Position numbers and translations under genes: made by a program
Notes under the pieces: generated by a model
Seen by the model: the letters and a program-made list of their open reading frames with translations, nothing else
Told to the model about the DNA's origin: nothing
The model's database searches: none
Source of the DNA: Branchinecta lynchi
Lineage: Eukaryota > Arthropoda > Branchiopoda > Anostraca > Branchinectidae
Assembly (NCBI GenBank): GCA_023053575.1
Contig: JAKZAP010000010.1
Coordinates: forward strand, 16,924,628 to 16,988,627
Reading direction: 5' to 3'
DNA: 64,000 nucleotides
Shown: one piece after another, positions 10,665 through 22,999 of the stretch
Numbering within the stretch: the stretch's first letter is position 1
Layout: every line of letters begins with the position of its first letter

Positions 10665-11548
10665 AAGGTTTTTGTGGCTCAAATTTGACAATATGTGCCT
10701 CTAAATACGGCGGAAAATTCAAATTTCAAACAGAAAACTGAACATGTAGTAAAGAAAGGGCTGCCTGAGACACGGCTTGAAAAATGCCCGAGAACGTAAT
10801 GGCTTCATAAAGTTTGTCCGTCCGTCAGTTAGCCAGAACGGTTGAACGATTGTTCGAATGTTCGGTAGTTTAACAGATGATAGGTTTAACAGCTGAAGGA
10901 TTTAAAGCTCAAAGGTGTCTAAGAAAAAAAAAGAATTGAGGGAACAAACGGATTTTTATCTCCGGAGATTGCAAGCACAGTCATTATCAGAACTCTTGAG
11001 AATATTTTACACATCCGTGACTTAAGTGTTATGACGGATGTCGATAATGTTTGTGTTATGACCCATTTAGTCTACGTGTTGTGTTTCACGAAAAGAGGCC
11101 GTACCACAAATATTCCCGGCATACTGTCATAGCAACTGACACAAGGATGCCCACGACCAAGTTAGATGTTATCGAACTTCTGACGTTAGCCTATATAGAA
11201 GAAAAGTTGTTGTATGTAATTTGTCTAGCGTGTATAAGCATTTATGCCGTGGTTATAGGGGCATCGGTATGTGGAAAGGAAACTTCTCCGTTTATGTAAT
11301 AAGTTTCTGTTGGTGGCATGCCCAGGGATATTTTAATGCGGAAAGATGCTCATGTGAGTGCATCTTCTGGTGTATTGAGGGTGTCACGTCTAATTTGAAC
11401 CGGTTTATGTTGTTTCGTTAAAAAAAAAAAAACTGTTTGGATTGTATACCCAGAGCCTCCTTCACGTTGCTATTCACAACTGGTTAATCTCATTGCTCAC
11501 AAGGTGGAAATGGTTCGGGGACGCCAGGATTCTTAATATCTTTCATAA
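10665..11548. other. Intergenic, nothing recognised
   Basis: No homology, tRNA-like fold or clear repeat was seen. Short frames at 11051-11299 and 11221-11421 have no recognisable features. Confidence 0.4.
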
Positions 11549-12041
11549 CCATACACCTTTAAAGCACACGTCGGAGTAGGTACAGTTCTATTTCAGTATT
11601 CTAGAAATATGCGACTTCTTTGAAACTCTGGGAGGTCTCTCGAAATCCAGCCTCACCAAGAACAAAAATCAGATAGAACCTCCATCCCCCTATCTCTGTA
11701 ATGTCACCATGCGGAGTAGAATATTTTCCCGTACCCTGCCCTATGCAAACGAGCGGAGGTTAGGAGCTACGATGCACAACACGTATCGTTACCTCTAAAA
11801 TAGCTATATCGCTGTCAAGTCGCGTAGAACAAACTTTCAAAGTCAAAGTCTATTGGTTCCCTGGACACGCTCCAGAGCGGGTCAGCGTGCCTCCTGCACT
11901 TACTGCTCTGCGATGAGCAACGACGAAGAGGGAAGTAGACTAGTATCAACTCAAAGCTAGAGCAAGTACCTCTAGCTCTGCTCAGTTTTGTCGGGGTTTT
12001 CGTAGTTGCTGCATGGGACCAAAGACGGGTGTTCTCTCTGA
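11549..12041 (+). repeat. Left copy of a 493-bp near-identical inverted repeat
   Basis: Runs from 'accatacacc' to 'gttctctctga' and is the reverse complement of 16673-17165. The lengths are equal, with only isolated differences seen. It contains most of a family D MITE (11658-12053). It is the apparent source of a templated inverted insertion (see findings). Confidence 0.9.
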
Positions 12042-12053
12042 TTTTTTGTTTGG
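11658..12053. mobile_element. MITE family D copy
   Basis: Ends AAGAACAAAAATCAGATAG... and ...CTCTGATTTTTTGTTTgg match the terminal inverted repeats of the complete family D copy at 28831-29183. Inner landmarks 'ccctatctctgt', 'gcggaggttaggagct' and 'attggttccctgga' are shared. Confidence 0.7.
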
Positions 12054-12351
12054 CCTCACTTACTCCCCTCCGCTGCGTTGATGAGAAACGCGGAAAAACT
12101 AGTATAATTTTAGACGAGTATGATTTCCGCAGTAGCAAGGATGATACTGCATCAAAAAGAGCCAAACACGGCAAATGCAAGGAGGGCCTTAGTGTGTGAT
12201 GAATATGACCGGAAGTTTGTTTTTCGCGGAAGTGAGACTCGTGGAACAGTTAGGGACGTATGGGGAATCAGGATTATAGGAACTTAAAACAGCAACCAGA
12301 GTATTCTCGAGAGCCCCCCCCCCCCTGGACGGGGAGGGCTGCGATTATCCT

Positions 12352-15300
12352 CATTTTTTTTTTAGTAGTAGTAGTATTTAATTACAACAAACATAGATAA
12401 AAATCACGGACCAGTGCACATGCCTGGTGGCATACATTAGCACTGACAATGTTGCACAACGAAAATAAAATAAAAAGCCGTCTTCTAACTACATTTTGAC
12501 ATCAACAAAAAGAGAACAAAAACAAAAGAAATTGCTCAACTACGCGTCGTAAAATTTTTTTTCAGTAATTTTAGAAACTGTCGCTTATTGCTACATTCTC
12601 GCACTGATACTGGAATTGAGTTCCAGATTTTTGGCCCAGTGTGACGGATGCTGAAACTCGCTCTTGACGTAGGGCGAAATTCGCACGAAAAATCTGAACG
12701 ATGAGTGGTTGGATAATTATGAAATTGGGAATTAGTTGGAAAAATACCAGAGAAATTTGAAGGTAAACTATTGTATAGATAATCATGGCAAATATTAGAA
12801 ATAGACATTGTATGAAGTTGATCCAAGGAATATATTCCTGAAGTCCCATATATGTGTCTAACTGAAGATCTGTATTCAACATTAAAAAGAATCCTCATTG
12901 CTTTATTCTGGAGTATTTGGAGAGGTTTAAATACAGATGAAAAGGTAGAAGCCCAAACAGAAATACAATAAAGAAAATATGGGTGGACAAAAGAATAATA
13001 AATTGATTTTAGAATATTTTTAGGAAAAAAATAACGAAGACGTGATAGCATACCAATATTTCGGGAAATTTTTAACGATAGTGTTTTCACATGTTTATGA
13101 AACGACAAATTTTCATCTAAAATTACACCAAGGTATTTAAACTGATCAACCCTTTTTAATTCAAGACCATTTAACAAAAGAGAGAAGCTATCTGAACTGA
13201 CTGATCCAGTACGCGAAAATAACATATATTGGCATTTTTTCTCGTTAAGAGCTAGTAAATTCCTTGAGTACCAATCAGATACACCTAGTAACGTGCTTTC
13301 AAGGTTCTGGAAAAGAACTGCTAGGTCCCGGTGAGAAGAAAAAATTACTACATCATCAGCAAACATTATAATTTTACAAAGAGGCAAAACTTCCGGTAAA
13401 TCATTTACAAAAAGAAGAAATAGAATAGGCCCAAGGACAGAGCCCTGAGGTACTCCGTAGTTAATCTGGAAAGTATCTGAACGAAGATCACGGGATTTAT
13501 CAACACATTCTAGTCGTCTCCCAGAAAGAAAAGATGCAAAAAAATTAACAGCTTGTGTTGAAAATCCGTAAGACTTAAGTTTTGCAAGAAGCAAAGAATG
13601 ATTTACGGTGTCAAACGCCTTGGCAACATCAAGAAAAATCGCCAAAGCATGTTGACCACCATCTAATGAATCATTTATATTCAATAAAAGCTCATGAATT
13701 GCCAGTTCAGTTGACTTTCCCTTTATAAAACCATATTGAGAAGTGTGTAAAATCTTATTATCAAATAAGTATTTTTGTAATTGATTGTTTGCAATTTTTT
13801 CCAAAATTTTACTAAAAACCGAATGCAGAGAAATACCTCTATAATCTGAAGGATCAATTGAACTACCTGCTTTAGGTAATGCTATAACATTTGCTTTTTT
13901 TAGTAGCTCAGGAAAAATCCCATGTGTAAGTGACAGATTGAAAATATGTGCCAATAAAGGTGAAATGCTCGACGCTATGTGTTTAACAATTTGTGCTGAA
14001 AAACCAAATTCATCCGCAGAAAAACTCTGTTTAAGCTTCACAATAGTTTTTTTTATCTCCTGAGGCGCAATCTCAGAAAAAGTAAACGAACTTTCCGCAT
14101 GTTGCCCATTAACTGGAATAAAAGGGGAATTCAGCTGCGTACTCATAGTCGATGCAAGTCTAGAACCAATATTACTAAAATAATCTCCAAAAGCGTTTAA
14201 AACATCTTTAGGCTCAGTAATTTTTTTTCCATTTATTTCCAGGCAATCAACACTAGTACTCTTACGACTATGAGGACGTATTTTTTCATTTATCATTTGC
14301 CACGTCTTTCTCATATCAGATTTATATTCCAAGAATTTATCTTTATAAAATTTTCTCTTCCCCTGTCTTATAATTGAATTTAGCTTATTCCTGTAAACTC
14401 TATATTCTTCAAAAGACTCAGGTGTCTGCAGTTTTAAATAATTCTTAAACTTTTTATTTTTATGTTTTAGTGATACCAAAATACCTTCTGAAATCCACGG
14501 GTCAAATCTCTGCGCAAATTTTCCATGCAAAACTCGTGTCGATGAAGCCTTATCCCGCAGTCGAATCATTTGATCAATAAAATTCGAAAATGCAGCATTA
14601 GCGTCATCTGAATCATAAACCGAACTCCAATCATGATCCTCAGTCAACTGCCGAAGGATTTTATAATCAATCCATTCATATCGTTTTTTAGAATTATTCA
14701 TTGTTGAATCACGAAGTTGTTTATTACTATTTTTCAAATCCAGAAGAACACTCACCGGAAAATGATCTGACATGTCAGACAAAATTACTGACGATTCTGT
14801 TGCATGAACTAAATTAGGAGAATAAAATATGTTATCCAATAGTGTAGCTGTATTAGCTGTAACTCGAGTTGGCAGAGATATACTTGGAAGAAGACTAGAA
14901 CACAACATCATACTTAGAAAATCCTTATTATTGCCAACATCGAGATTCAACAGATCAAAGTTGAAATCACCAGAGATTATGACCGGTTTCCTAGATGCTT
15001 CCAGGTTTTTCAACAGCGGTTCAAAAACTTCAAAAAAATTTTTAGGATTGCCAGACGGAGGTCTATATACAGACCCAAAAATAAATGGGTTACAGACCAA
15101 GGGGCTAACTTCAACAAAAATAGTTTCACATAACCCTTCATCAAAAACAGAAAAATCACTTAAGAACTCTAAAAGACCAGTCATCACGAATATACAATAT
15201 CTGCCCTCCTCTCATATTCTGACACCTTGTACGTGAAATACACTTCATCCGAGGCAGATCTAACATTGTAAGAGGTGTATTAGTAGACAAAAAAGTTTCG

Positions 15301-15371
15301 CAAACTCCGACAATGTCCTTAGGACTAGATGTAAGCAAGTTCATTGAATGCACTTTGCAACCCTTGCGCAT
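12352..15371 (-). pseudogene. Non-LTR retrotransposon (LINE), copy A, 5'-truncated
   Basis: Minus strand. A long uninterrupted frame (15187 down to 12536, 883 codons) carries the C-terminal half of an APE-type endonuclease (SGDFNFDLL, LDNIFYSP, SDHFPVSVLL). A reverse transcriptase follows, with LPKAGSSIDPSDYRGISL, YGFIKGKSTELAIHELL, LDVAKAFDTVNHSLL, YGVPQGSVLGPILFLLFVND, the catalytic FADDVVIF and FKYLGVILDE. It ends with the usual C-terminal domain (GPKIWNSIP). More endonuclease (VGVCETFLSTNTPLTMLDLP, 15371-15156) is in another frame, so one frameshift sits near 15160-15185. There is no ORF1 and no endonuclease start. The 3' end has a (TAC)n/A-rich tail near 12352-12375. Motifs fit the CR1/L2/Daphne-like group; exact clade unsure. 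Confidence 0.92.
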
Positions 15372-15456
15372 TCGTCATTGACGATGCGCATTGCGCATCG
15401 TCATAAAAAAAGAACTGCTTTAGAGTCGATAAAGTTTTTGGCGTTTTTGTTTTTTT

Positions 15457-16672
15457 ATGGCACTTGAGCTTACTCAAGTGCCATATAGCGATTGTTATTT
15501 CTGTCCGTCAGTCGGTCTGTCGGTCCCGGTTTTGCTAGTTCGGGCACTTCCAGATAAGCTAGGACGATGAAACTTGGCAGGCATATCAGGAACTGGATCA
15601 GATTAAATTAGAAATTGTCGCTTCCTCGATCCGACCATCTGGAGGGGAGTGGAGGGAGGGGGAATCCGGAAAAAATAGGAAAAATGAAATATTTTTAGCT
15701 TACGAACGGGTGATCGGATCTTAATGAAACTTGATATATGGAAGGACTTCGTGTCTCAGACCCTCCATCTTAAATCCAGACCGGATCCGGTGACACTGGG
15801 GGGAGTTGGAGGGGGAAACCGGAAATCTTGGAAAACACTTAGAGTGAAGGAATCCGGATGAAACTTGGTGGAAAGAACAAGCAGAAGTCCTAGATACGTG
15901 ATGCATATAGCCGTAACGGATCCGCTCACTTTGGGGGAGTTGGGGGGGGGGGGGAGAAGTCCGAATTTTTAGTGATCCTACGAGTTTGGTGCTTCCTGAT
16001 GTGCTGAGACGCTGAAAATTGGCAGGCATGTCAAGGACCCGACCAGATTAAATGGGAAATAGTCATTTCCCCGATACGACCATCTGGGAGGGGGAGTGGA
16101 GGGAGGGGGGAAGCCAAAATGTGTGGTATTTTTATCTTGCGAACGAGTCATCGGATCTTGATGAAATTTTATATTTAGGATGACCTCGTGTTTCAGACGT
16201 CCCACTATAAATCCGGACCGGATCCGATGACACTGGGGGGAGTTGGAGGAGGGAACCGGAAATCTTGAGAAACCCTTAGAGTGGAGGGATCGGGATGAAA
16301 CTTGGTGGGAAGAACAAGCACAAGTCCAAGATACGTCATTGATATAAGCGGACCAGATCCGGGCACTCTGGGGGAGTTGGGGGGGGGGGTCCGGATTTCT
16401 AACGATCCCGCGAGTTCGGCATACTTCTTTATGTGCTAGGGCGATGAAACTTGGCAGGTATGTCAGGGACCCGAACAGGTTCACTTGAGAACAGCCGTTT
16501 CTCCAATCCGACCATACTGGGGGAGTGGATGGATGGGGAGTCCGGAATCTAGTGGCGTGTATAACTTTTGAACGGGTGATCGGATCTTGATGAAATTTTA
16601 TATTTAGGATGACCTCGTGTTTCAGACGTCCCACTATAAATCCGGACCGGATCCGATGACACTGGGGGGAGT
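15457..16672 (+). mobile_element. Helentron/HINE-like repeat H, copy 1, truncated on the right
   Basis: Starts in an oligo-T run with a hairpin ATGGCACTTGAG-cttaCTCAAGTGCCAT, then 'tccgtcagtcggtctgtcggtc', then ~430-bp units marked by 'gatgaaacttggcaggcat', 'gggtgatcggatct' and G-runs. It breaks off at 16672, where the inverted copy of 11549-12041 begins. Confidence 0.75.
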
Positions 16673-17165
16673 CAGAGAGAACACCCGTCTTTGGTCCCAT
16701 GCAGCAACTACGAAAACCCCGACAAAACTGAGCAGAGCTAGAGGTACTTGCTCTAGCTTTGAGTTGATACTAGTCTACTTCCCTCTTCGTCGTTGCTCAT
16801 CGCAGAGCAGTAAGTGCAGGAGGCACGCTGACCCGCTCTGGAGCGTGTCCAGGGAACCAATAGACTTTGACTTTGAAAGTTTGTTCTACGCGACTTGACA
16901 GCGATATAGCTATTTTAGAGGTAACGATACGTGTTGTGCATCGTAGCTCCTAACCTCCGCTCGTTTGCATAGGGCAGGGTACGGGAAAATATTCTACTCC
17001 GCATGGTGACATTACAGAGATAGGGGGATGGAGGTTCTATCTGATTTTTGTTCTTGGTGAGGCTGGATTTCGAGAGACCTCCCAGAGTTTCAAAGAAGTC
17101 GCATATTTCTAGAATACTGAAATAGAACTGTACCTACTCCGACGTGTGCTTTAAAGGTGTATGGT
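16673..17165 (-). repeat. Right copy of the 493-bp inverted repeat
   Basis: Reverse complement of 11549-12041. It lies exactly at the junction between the two copies of a ~2.96-kb duplicated segment (13716-16672 and 17172-20141). Confidence 0.9.
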
Positions 17166-17170
17166 ATTCC

Positions 17171-18827
17171 TTTTCCCTTTATAAAACCATATTGAGAAGT
17201 GTGTAAAATCTTATTATCAAATAAGTATTTTTGTAATTGATTGTTTGCAATTTTTTCCAAAATTTTACTAAAAACCGAAAGCAGAGAAATACCTCTATAA
17301 TCTGAAGGATCAATTGAACTACCTGCTTTAGGTAATGCTATAACATTTGCTTTTTTTAGTAGCTCAGGAAAAATCCCATGTGTAAGTGACAGATTGAAAA
17401 TATGTGCCAATAAAGGTGAAATGCTCGACGCTATGTGTTTAACAATTTGTGCTGAAAAACCAAATTCATCCGCAGAAAAACTCTGTTTAAGCTTCACAAT
17501 AGTTTTTTTTATCTCCTGAGGCGCAATCTCAGAAAAAGTAAACGAACTTTCCGCATGTTGCCCATTAACTGGAATAAAAGGGGAATTCAGCTGCGTACTC
17601 ATAGTCGATGCAAGTCTAGAACCAATATTACTAAAATAATCTCCAAAAGCGTTTAAAACATCTTTAGGCTCAGTAATTTTTTTTCCATTTATTTCCAGGC
17701 AATCAACACTAGTACTCTTACGACTATGAGGACGTATTTTTTCATTTATCATTTGCCACGTCTTTCTCATATCAGATTTATATTCCAAGAATTTATCTTT
17801 ATAAAATTTTCTCTTCCCCTGTCTTATAATTGAATTTAGCTTATTCCTGTAAACTCTATATTCTTCAAAAGACTCAGGTGTCTGCAGTTTTAAATAATTC
17901 TTAAACTTTTTATTTTTATGTTTTAGTGATACCAAAATACCTTCTGAAATCCACGGGTCAAATCTCTGCGCAAATTTTCCATGCAAAACTCGTGTCGATG
18001 AAGCCTTATCCCGCAGTCGAATCATTTGATCAATAAAATTCGAAAATGCAGCATTAACGTCATCTGAATCATAAACCGAACTCCAATCATGATCCTCAGT
18101 CAACTGCCGAAGGATTTTATAATCAATCCATTCATATCGTTTTTTAGAATTATTCATTGTTGAATCACGAAGTTGTTTATTACTATTTTTCAAATCCAGA
18201 AGAACACTCACCGGAAAATGATCTGACATGTCAGACAAAATTACTGACGATTCTGTTGCATGAACTAAATCAGGAGAATAAAATATGTTATCCAATAGTG
18301 TAGCTGTATTAGCTGTAACTCGAGTTGGCAGAGATATACTTGGAAGAAGACTAGAACACAACATCATACTTAGAAAATCCTTATTATTGCCAACATCGAG
18401 ATTCAACAGATCAAAGTTGAAATCACCAGAGATTATGACCGGTTTCCTAGATGCTTCCAGGTTTTTCAACAGCGGTTCAAAAACTTCAAAAAAATTTTTA
18501 GGATTGCCAGACGGAGGTCTATATACAGACCCAAAAATAAATGGGTTACAGACCAAGGGGCTAACTTCAACAAAAATAGTTTCACATAACCCTTCATCAA
18601 AAACAGAAAAATCACTTAAGAACTCTAAAAGACCAGTCATCACGAATATACAATATCTGCCCTCCTCTCATATTCTGACACCTTGTACGTGAAATACACT
18701 TCATCCGAGGCAGATCTAACATTGTAAGAGGTGTATTAGTAGACAAAAAAGTTTCGCAAACTCCGACAATGTCCTTAGGACTAGATGTAAGCAAGTTCAT
18801 TGAATGCACTTTGCAACCCTTGCGCAT
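17171..18827 (-). pseudogene. LINE copy B (duplicate of part of copy A, 3' part missing)
   Basis: Same element as copy A but ending inside the reverse transcriptase just after YGFIKGK, where it joins unrelated sequence; the catalytic FADD block is absent. Over about 480 shared codons I count only three amino-acid differences (N/D in YSPxL, A/V in SDDxN, H/L in GISLxS). The same endonuclease frameshift is present. Since the 5' truncation and flank are also shared, it arose by segmental duplication, not a new insertion. Confidence 0.92.
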
Positions 18828-18912
18828 TCGTCATTGACGATGCGCATTGCGCATCGTCATAAAAAAAGAACTGCTTTAGAGTCGATAAAGTTTTTGGCGT
18901 TTTTGTTTTTTT

Positions 18913-21900
18913 ATGGCACTTGAGCTTACTCAAGTGCCATATAGCGATTGTTATTTCTGTCCGTCAGTCGGTCTGTCGGTCTGTCGGTCCCGGTTTTGCT
19001 AGTTCGGGCACTTCCAGATAAGCTAGGACGATGAAACTTGGCAGGCATATCAGGAACTGGATCAGATTAAATTAGAAATTGTCGCTTCCTCGATCCGACC
19101 ATCTGGAGGGGAGTGGAGGGAGGGGGAATCCGGAAAAAATAGGAAAAATGAAATATTTTTAGCTTACGAACGGGTGATCGGATCTTAATGAAACTTGATA
19201 TATGGAAGGACTTCGTGTCTCAGACCCTCCATCTTAAATCCAGACCGGATCCGGTGACACTGGGGGGAGTTGGAGGGGGAAACCGGAAATCTTGGAAAAC
19301 ACTTAGAGTGAAGGAATCCGGATGAAACTTGGTGGAAAGAACAAGCAGAAGTCCTAGATACGTGATGCATATAACCGTAACGGATCCGCTCACTTTGGGG
19401 GAGTTGGGGGGGGGGGGGGGGGAGAAGTCCGAATTTTTAGTGATCCTACGAGTTTGGTGCTTCCTGATGTGCTGAGACGCTGAAAATTGGCAGGCATGTC
19501 AAGGACCCGACCAGATTAAATGGGAAATAGTCATTTCCCCGATACGACCATCTGGGAGGGGGAGTGGAGGGAGGGGGGAAGCCAAAATGTGTGGTATTTT
19601 TATCTTGCGAACGAGTCATCGGATCTTGATGAAATTTTATATTTAGGATGACCTCGTGTTTCAGACGTCCCACTATAAATCCGGACCGGATCCGATGACA
19701 CTGGGGGGAGTTGGAGGAGGGAACCGGAAATCTTGAGAAACCCTTAGAGTGGAGGGATCGGGATGAAACTTGGTGGGAAGAACAAGCACAAGTCCAAGAT
19801 ACGTCATTGATATAAGCGGACCAGATCCGGGCACTCTGGGGGAGTTGGGGGGGGGGGGTCCGGATTTCTAACGATCCCGCGAGTTCGGCATACTTCTTTA
19901 TGTGCTAGGGCGATGAAACTTGGCAGGTATGTCAGGGACCCGAACAGGTTCACTTGAGAACAGCCGTTTCTCCAATCCGACCATACTGGGGGGAGTGGAT
20001 GGATGGGGAGTCCGGAATCTAGTGGCGTGTATAACTTTTGAACGGGTGATCGGATCTTGATGAAATTTTATATTTAGGATGACCTCGTGTTTCAGACGTC
20101 CCACTATAAATCCGGACCGGATCCGATGACACTGGGGGGAGTTGGAGGAGGGAACCGGAAATCTTGAGAAACGCTTAGAGTGGAGGGATCGGGATGAAAC
20201 TTGGTGGAAGAACAAGCACAAGTCCTAGATACGTCATTGATGTAAGCGGACCAGATCCGGGCACTCTGGGGGAGTTGGGGGGGGGGGGTCCGGATTTCTA
20301 GCGATCCCGCGAGTTCGGCATACTTCCTGATGTGCTAGGGCGATGAAACTTGGCAGGTATGTCAGGGACCCGAACAGGTTCACTTGAGAACAGCCGTTTC
20401 CCCGATCCGACCATAGTGGGGGGAGTGGATGGATGGGGAGTCCGGAATCTAGTGGCGTGTATAACTTTTGAACGGGTGATCGGATCTTGATGAAATTTTA
20501 TAGTGAGGATGACCTCGTGTTTCAGACGTCCCACTATAAATCCGGACCGGATCCGATGACACTGGGGGGAGTTGGAGGAGGGAACCGGAAATCTTGAGAA
20601 ACGCTTAGAGTGGAGGGATCGGGATGAAACTTGGTGGAAGAACAAGCACAAGTCCTAGATACGTCATTGATATAAGCGGACCAGATCCGGGCACTCTGGG
20701 GGAGTTGGGGGGGGGGGTCCGGATTTCTAGCGATCCCGCGAGTTCGGCATACTTCCTGATGTGCTAGGGCGATCAAACTTGGCAGGTATGTCAGGGACCC
20801 GAACAGGTTCACTTGAGAACAGCCGTTTCCCCGATCCGACCATAGTGGGGGGAGTGGATGGATGGGGAGTCCGGAATCTAGTGGCGTGTATAACTTTTGA
20901 ACGGGTGATCGGATTTGAATGAAACTTGTATGGTGGAAAGAGCTGTCGCCTCGGATGATCATTGTTAAGTCCGGGTCGGGTCGGGTTATACCTGTGGGGA
21001 TGGGGGGGGGGGGGACCCGAAAACTCAAGAAACGCTTAAAGCAGAGGGAGGGATTGGGACGGAATTTAATGGAGAGAACAAGCATTAGGCCTAGATCCGA
21101 ATTTGACGGAGCCAGATGGTTTCGGGGCTCTGTGGGGGGGGGGGGGTTAGAGGGGGTTTCCTGGAATACCGGTAGTCGGGGGTTAGAATAGTTCCAGAAG
21201 TACTAAGACAATGAAACTTTGCAGGCATATTAGCGACCCGACTTAATTGACTTATTTATTTAAACTAGGATACGACCAACTAGGGTCAAACAAATGGGTG
21301 ATAAGAATCGATGGCCTCGACATGTAAAAGATGCGTTCGAACAAATGCGACCACGGTTGGGGGAATTGGGGGACTTTTGACATGCACAAAAACCAAACGA
21401 ATGGCCCGAATGAGATGCAAGTTCGACAGTGCCAAGTTTATGCGGCCTAGATTTGTTCTTTGGCGTCCGGGCCGGATGCGGCCAAGGTAGGGGGGGGGTA
21501 CTGGAAACTTGCAGATAGGCTATGCTCCAATTTCAGTGAAACTTGATGGACAGGAAGAGGGAATTAGGAGATATGACGTTTATGTTTTCAAGTCCTGTTC
21601 GGCCACAGTGGCGGGAATTGGAGGGAGATTGCCGGAAACTTTGAGGCTTGCATAGGAGTCAAACGAGTGCATCAGTTTAAATGAAACATAGAACTTAGAG
21701 AGAGCATATACCCTAGATGACATATTTTGGGCAAGGATCCGAATCCGACAACGTTGGTGGGGGGAGGGGGTACCAGAATTTTCCAAAAATGCTCAGACTC
21801 GACCGAAACTTTAGCGGTGGTATAAAAGAAGATACTTTAGATGATCCATTTTTTAGTCCGAACCAGATTCGGCCACGGTAGGGGGAGATGGAGCGAGTAC

Positions 21901-22150
21901 CGGAAATATTGTAGCACGTCTAGGGATCAAACTAGTGGATTTATTAGGCTGAAACTTGGAAGTTTGAACAGTCATGTGCATTTGATAATCGAGACGATGC
22001 CGGAACTGCTTAGAAGTGAGTGAAACAAACTATCCTACTTCTATTTCCAAACCGCATTTTTGGATGGCGGGTGTATTTTATCACGTTCTCATCTACTTTC
22101 TTGTACTGCCTACTCGTAACAAGTGCCATATGAGCTCGTAGCTCTTGTTT
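18913..22150 (+). mobile_element. Helentron/HINE-like repeat H, copy 2 (both ends present)
   Basis: Left end as in copy 1 (hairpin in oligo-T). Right end ACAAGTGCCATATGAGCTCG...GCTCTTGTTT runs into oligo-T at 22150. The interior has at least five units of about 430 bp. The marker 'gaacaagcacaagtcc(t/a)agat' recurs near 19340, 19782, 20212, 20642 and 21076; more diverged units run to about 22000. G-runs of 8-14 bases recur at the same place in each unit. No replicase ORF, so non-autonomous. Confidence 0.75.
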
Positions 22151-22990
22151 TTTTTTTAAGTTGTTAGAGATGGTTAATAAGAATTTTTTCGATCAGTATT
22201 GAGCCTGTGGTCATGGTTTAAAACTAATTGTGAAGAAAGGGCATCTTTTTCATTTTGATTACGATTATTTGTTTGTCAGTAATAACAACGTAAGCAAATA
22301 CGAGCCTCTAATATAATTAAGAATGATTTATGTAGCTGACTTATCCGTTTTGCACCGTCAAATATGATTCGCAGTCAGCTTGGGCTGAAGGAACATCTAA
22401 TGTAAGTAAAAACAGCCAAAATAAACAAAATAAAAAATAAACTGAACCCAGACTAAGTCCGTCATCTGGAAATATTTATTTCGAACAAAATCCACTTTGG
22501 AAGCATTCCCCGTGTAACTCGTTGTTTTCCGTCTGCGTGGATAGACTCCCTCTATTCTCGCCGTTCCCCTTGATTCCCCAAGGAGTCCCTGGGGAACGGC
22601 GAGAATACGCCTTTTGTCTTTCAGCAACTGTTGGGTGCAAAAATCCACGATCGCGTACGGTAGAGATTGAGCTGGTACTTACACCATATAACCTTTAGCA
22701 CCGAACCATATACCGTAAAAAGTTCCTCCAAGTAAGGATTAAAGTTAACTCAGTATTTGCTACTCGGATTAATCTTATCTATACTGAGGTAAGATTAGTC
22801 CGAATTAGAGATAAAACTATATTTTTAGGGACAAGATTAATCCCAATAGTAAATACTGCAATTTTTATTTTTAAAGTGGATATGCCCGATGAAAAATGTT
22901 TAGCCTGCGTAGTTGTATGATAGTTGTACGAAAAAGTTGACTAGTGATATGTAATAGTAAAGAGTATTATCATTTAATGTGCCTCAGACT
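22151..22990. other. Intergenic with small inverted repeats
   Basis: Includes a fragment (about 22330-22400: 'gctgacttatccgtttt', 'cagtcagcttgggctgaagga') related to the tail of the ribozyme-bearing elements at 47652-47939 and 59020-59249. There is also a strong hairpin at 22554-22606 with perfect 16-bp arms (ATTCTCGCCGTTCCCC), and a weaker hairpin around 22752-22858. Confidence 0.5.
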
Positions 22991-22999
22991 GGGCCAATC

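Noticed and set aside
10209..10688. Several 80-110-codon ORFs on both strands
   Set aside because: They fall within MITE family C, are open in several frames at once because of GC-rich low-complexity sequence, and recur in the other copies of the repeat with stops.
14829..15236. 135-codon plus-strand ORF (and its copy at 18285-18692)
   Set aside because: Antisense shadow of the LINE endonuclease/reverse transcriptase frame.
15978..16700. 240-codon minus-strand ORF and similar frames at 19.9-21.1 kb and 50.8-52.5 kb
   Set aside because: They lie in the ~430-bp tandem units of repeat H; the predicted peptides are repeats of the units themselves and G-run lengths break frame between copies.
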